From the NCBI GenBank assembly GCA_019242435.1, contig JAFAVN010000398.1, positions 1-14,254 on the forward strand: DNA of 14,254 nt, in the 5' to 3' direction. The number at the start of each line of letters is the position of its first letter. Positions within the stretch are counted from its first letter, which is position 1. Shown here in pieces: positions 14,229-14,254 of this stretch. A model generated the notes under the pieces. That model was given only the letters and a program-made list of their open reading frames with translations, did not search any database and was not told the DNA's origin. Made by a program: the position numbers and the translations under genes. Origin of the DNA: Verrucomicrobiota bacterium (GTDB lineage Bacteria; Verrucomicrobiota; Verrucomicrobiia; Chthoniobacterales; JAFAMB01).

Positions 14229-14248
14229 CTTGGCACTGGCGTGGCAAG
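14229..14248. other. Imperfect inverted repeat near the window edge
   Basis: CTTGGCAC (14229-14236) and GTGGCAAG (14241-14248) match in 7 of 8 positions as reverse complements with a 4-base spacer. The size suits a dimeric repressor or activator site about 180 bases upstream of the bufA-like start. It could equally belong to an upstream gene outside the window. Confidence 0.25.
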
Positions 14249-14254
14249 TACCTA

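Overview
The window reads as bacterial chromosome of moderate GC. It is densely coded on both strands, with short intergenic gaps and few strong Shine-Dalgarno sites. Gene content, repeat-rich intergenic DNA and overall style fit a soil Verrucomicrobiota (Spartobacteria/Chthoniobacterales-like) genome. That placement is an inference from memory; no rRNA or marker gene is present to settle it.

Layout. Bases 1-231 form a non-coding element bounded by a perfect 19-bp inverted repeat, with a second large inverted repeat inside it. Next come panC and nadB (401-2838, +), overlapping by 4 bases and closed by a good intrinsic terminator at 2895-2923. A secreted protein with a likely double-psi beta-barrel (RlpA-like) domain follows (2995-3894, +), facing a small TerB-like protein (3973-4332, -). 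Divergent from that is an ECF sigma factor gene overlapping a zinc-binding, membrane-anchored anti-sigma gene (4545-5826, +). Convergent with this pair is thiC (5910-7754, -), preceded by a clear TPP riboswitch (7776-7867) whose P1 helix lies almost against the start codon. Between the riboswitch and an FAD-dependent aromatic hydroxylase-type monooxygenase (8057-9655, +) sits a 144-bp imperfect palindrome (7910-8053). Its right arm contains a heptamer repeat and the ribosome binding site of the monooxygenase. A secreted metal-dependent amidohydrolase follows (9788-11170, -).

The most interesting region is 11326-14048 (-), a four-gene cluster read leftwards: a small exported six-cysteine peptide (BufA-like), a DUF692/MNIO iron enzyme (BufB), a DUF2063 partner protein (BufC) and a DoxX-family membrane protein. 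This is the layout of bufferin/gig-type RiPP metallophore operons. In these an MNIO enzyme modifies cysteines of a signal-peptide-bearing precursor, which then binds copper or similar metals in the periplasm. The precursor here has an unusually regular core: two 19-residue units giving six cysteines spaced 5-5-6-5-5. The protein repeat is conserved although most synonymous codons differ, so it is probably under selection.

The metabolic genes supply cofactors (pantothenate, NAD, thiamine). The sigma/anti-sigma pair and the buf cluster are stress- or metal-response functions. No transposase, CRISPR array, tRNA or rRNA was seen.
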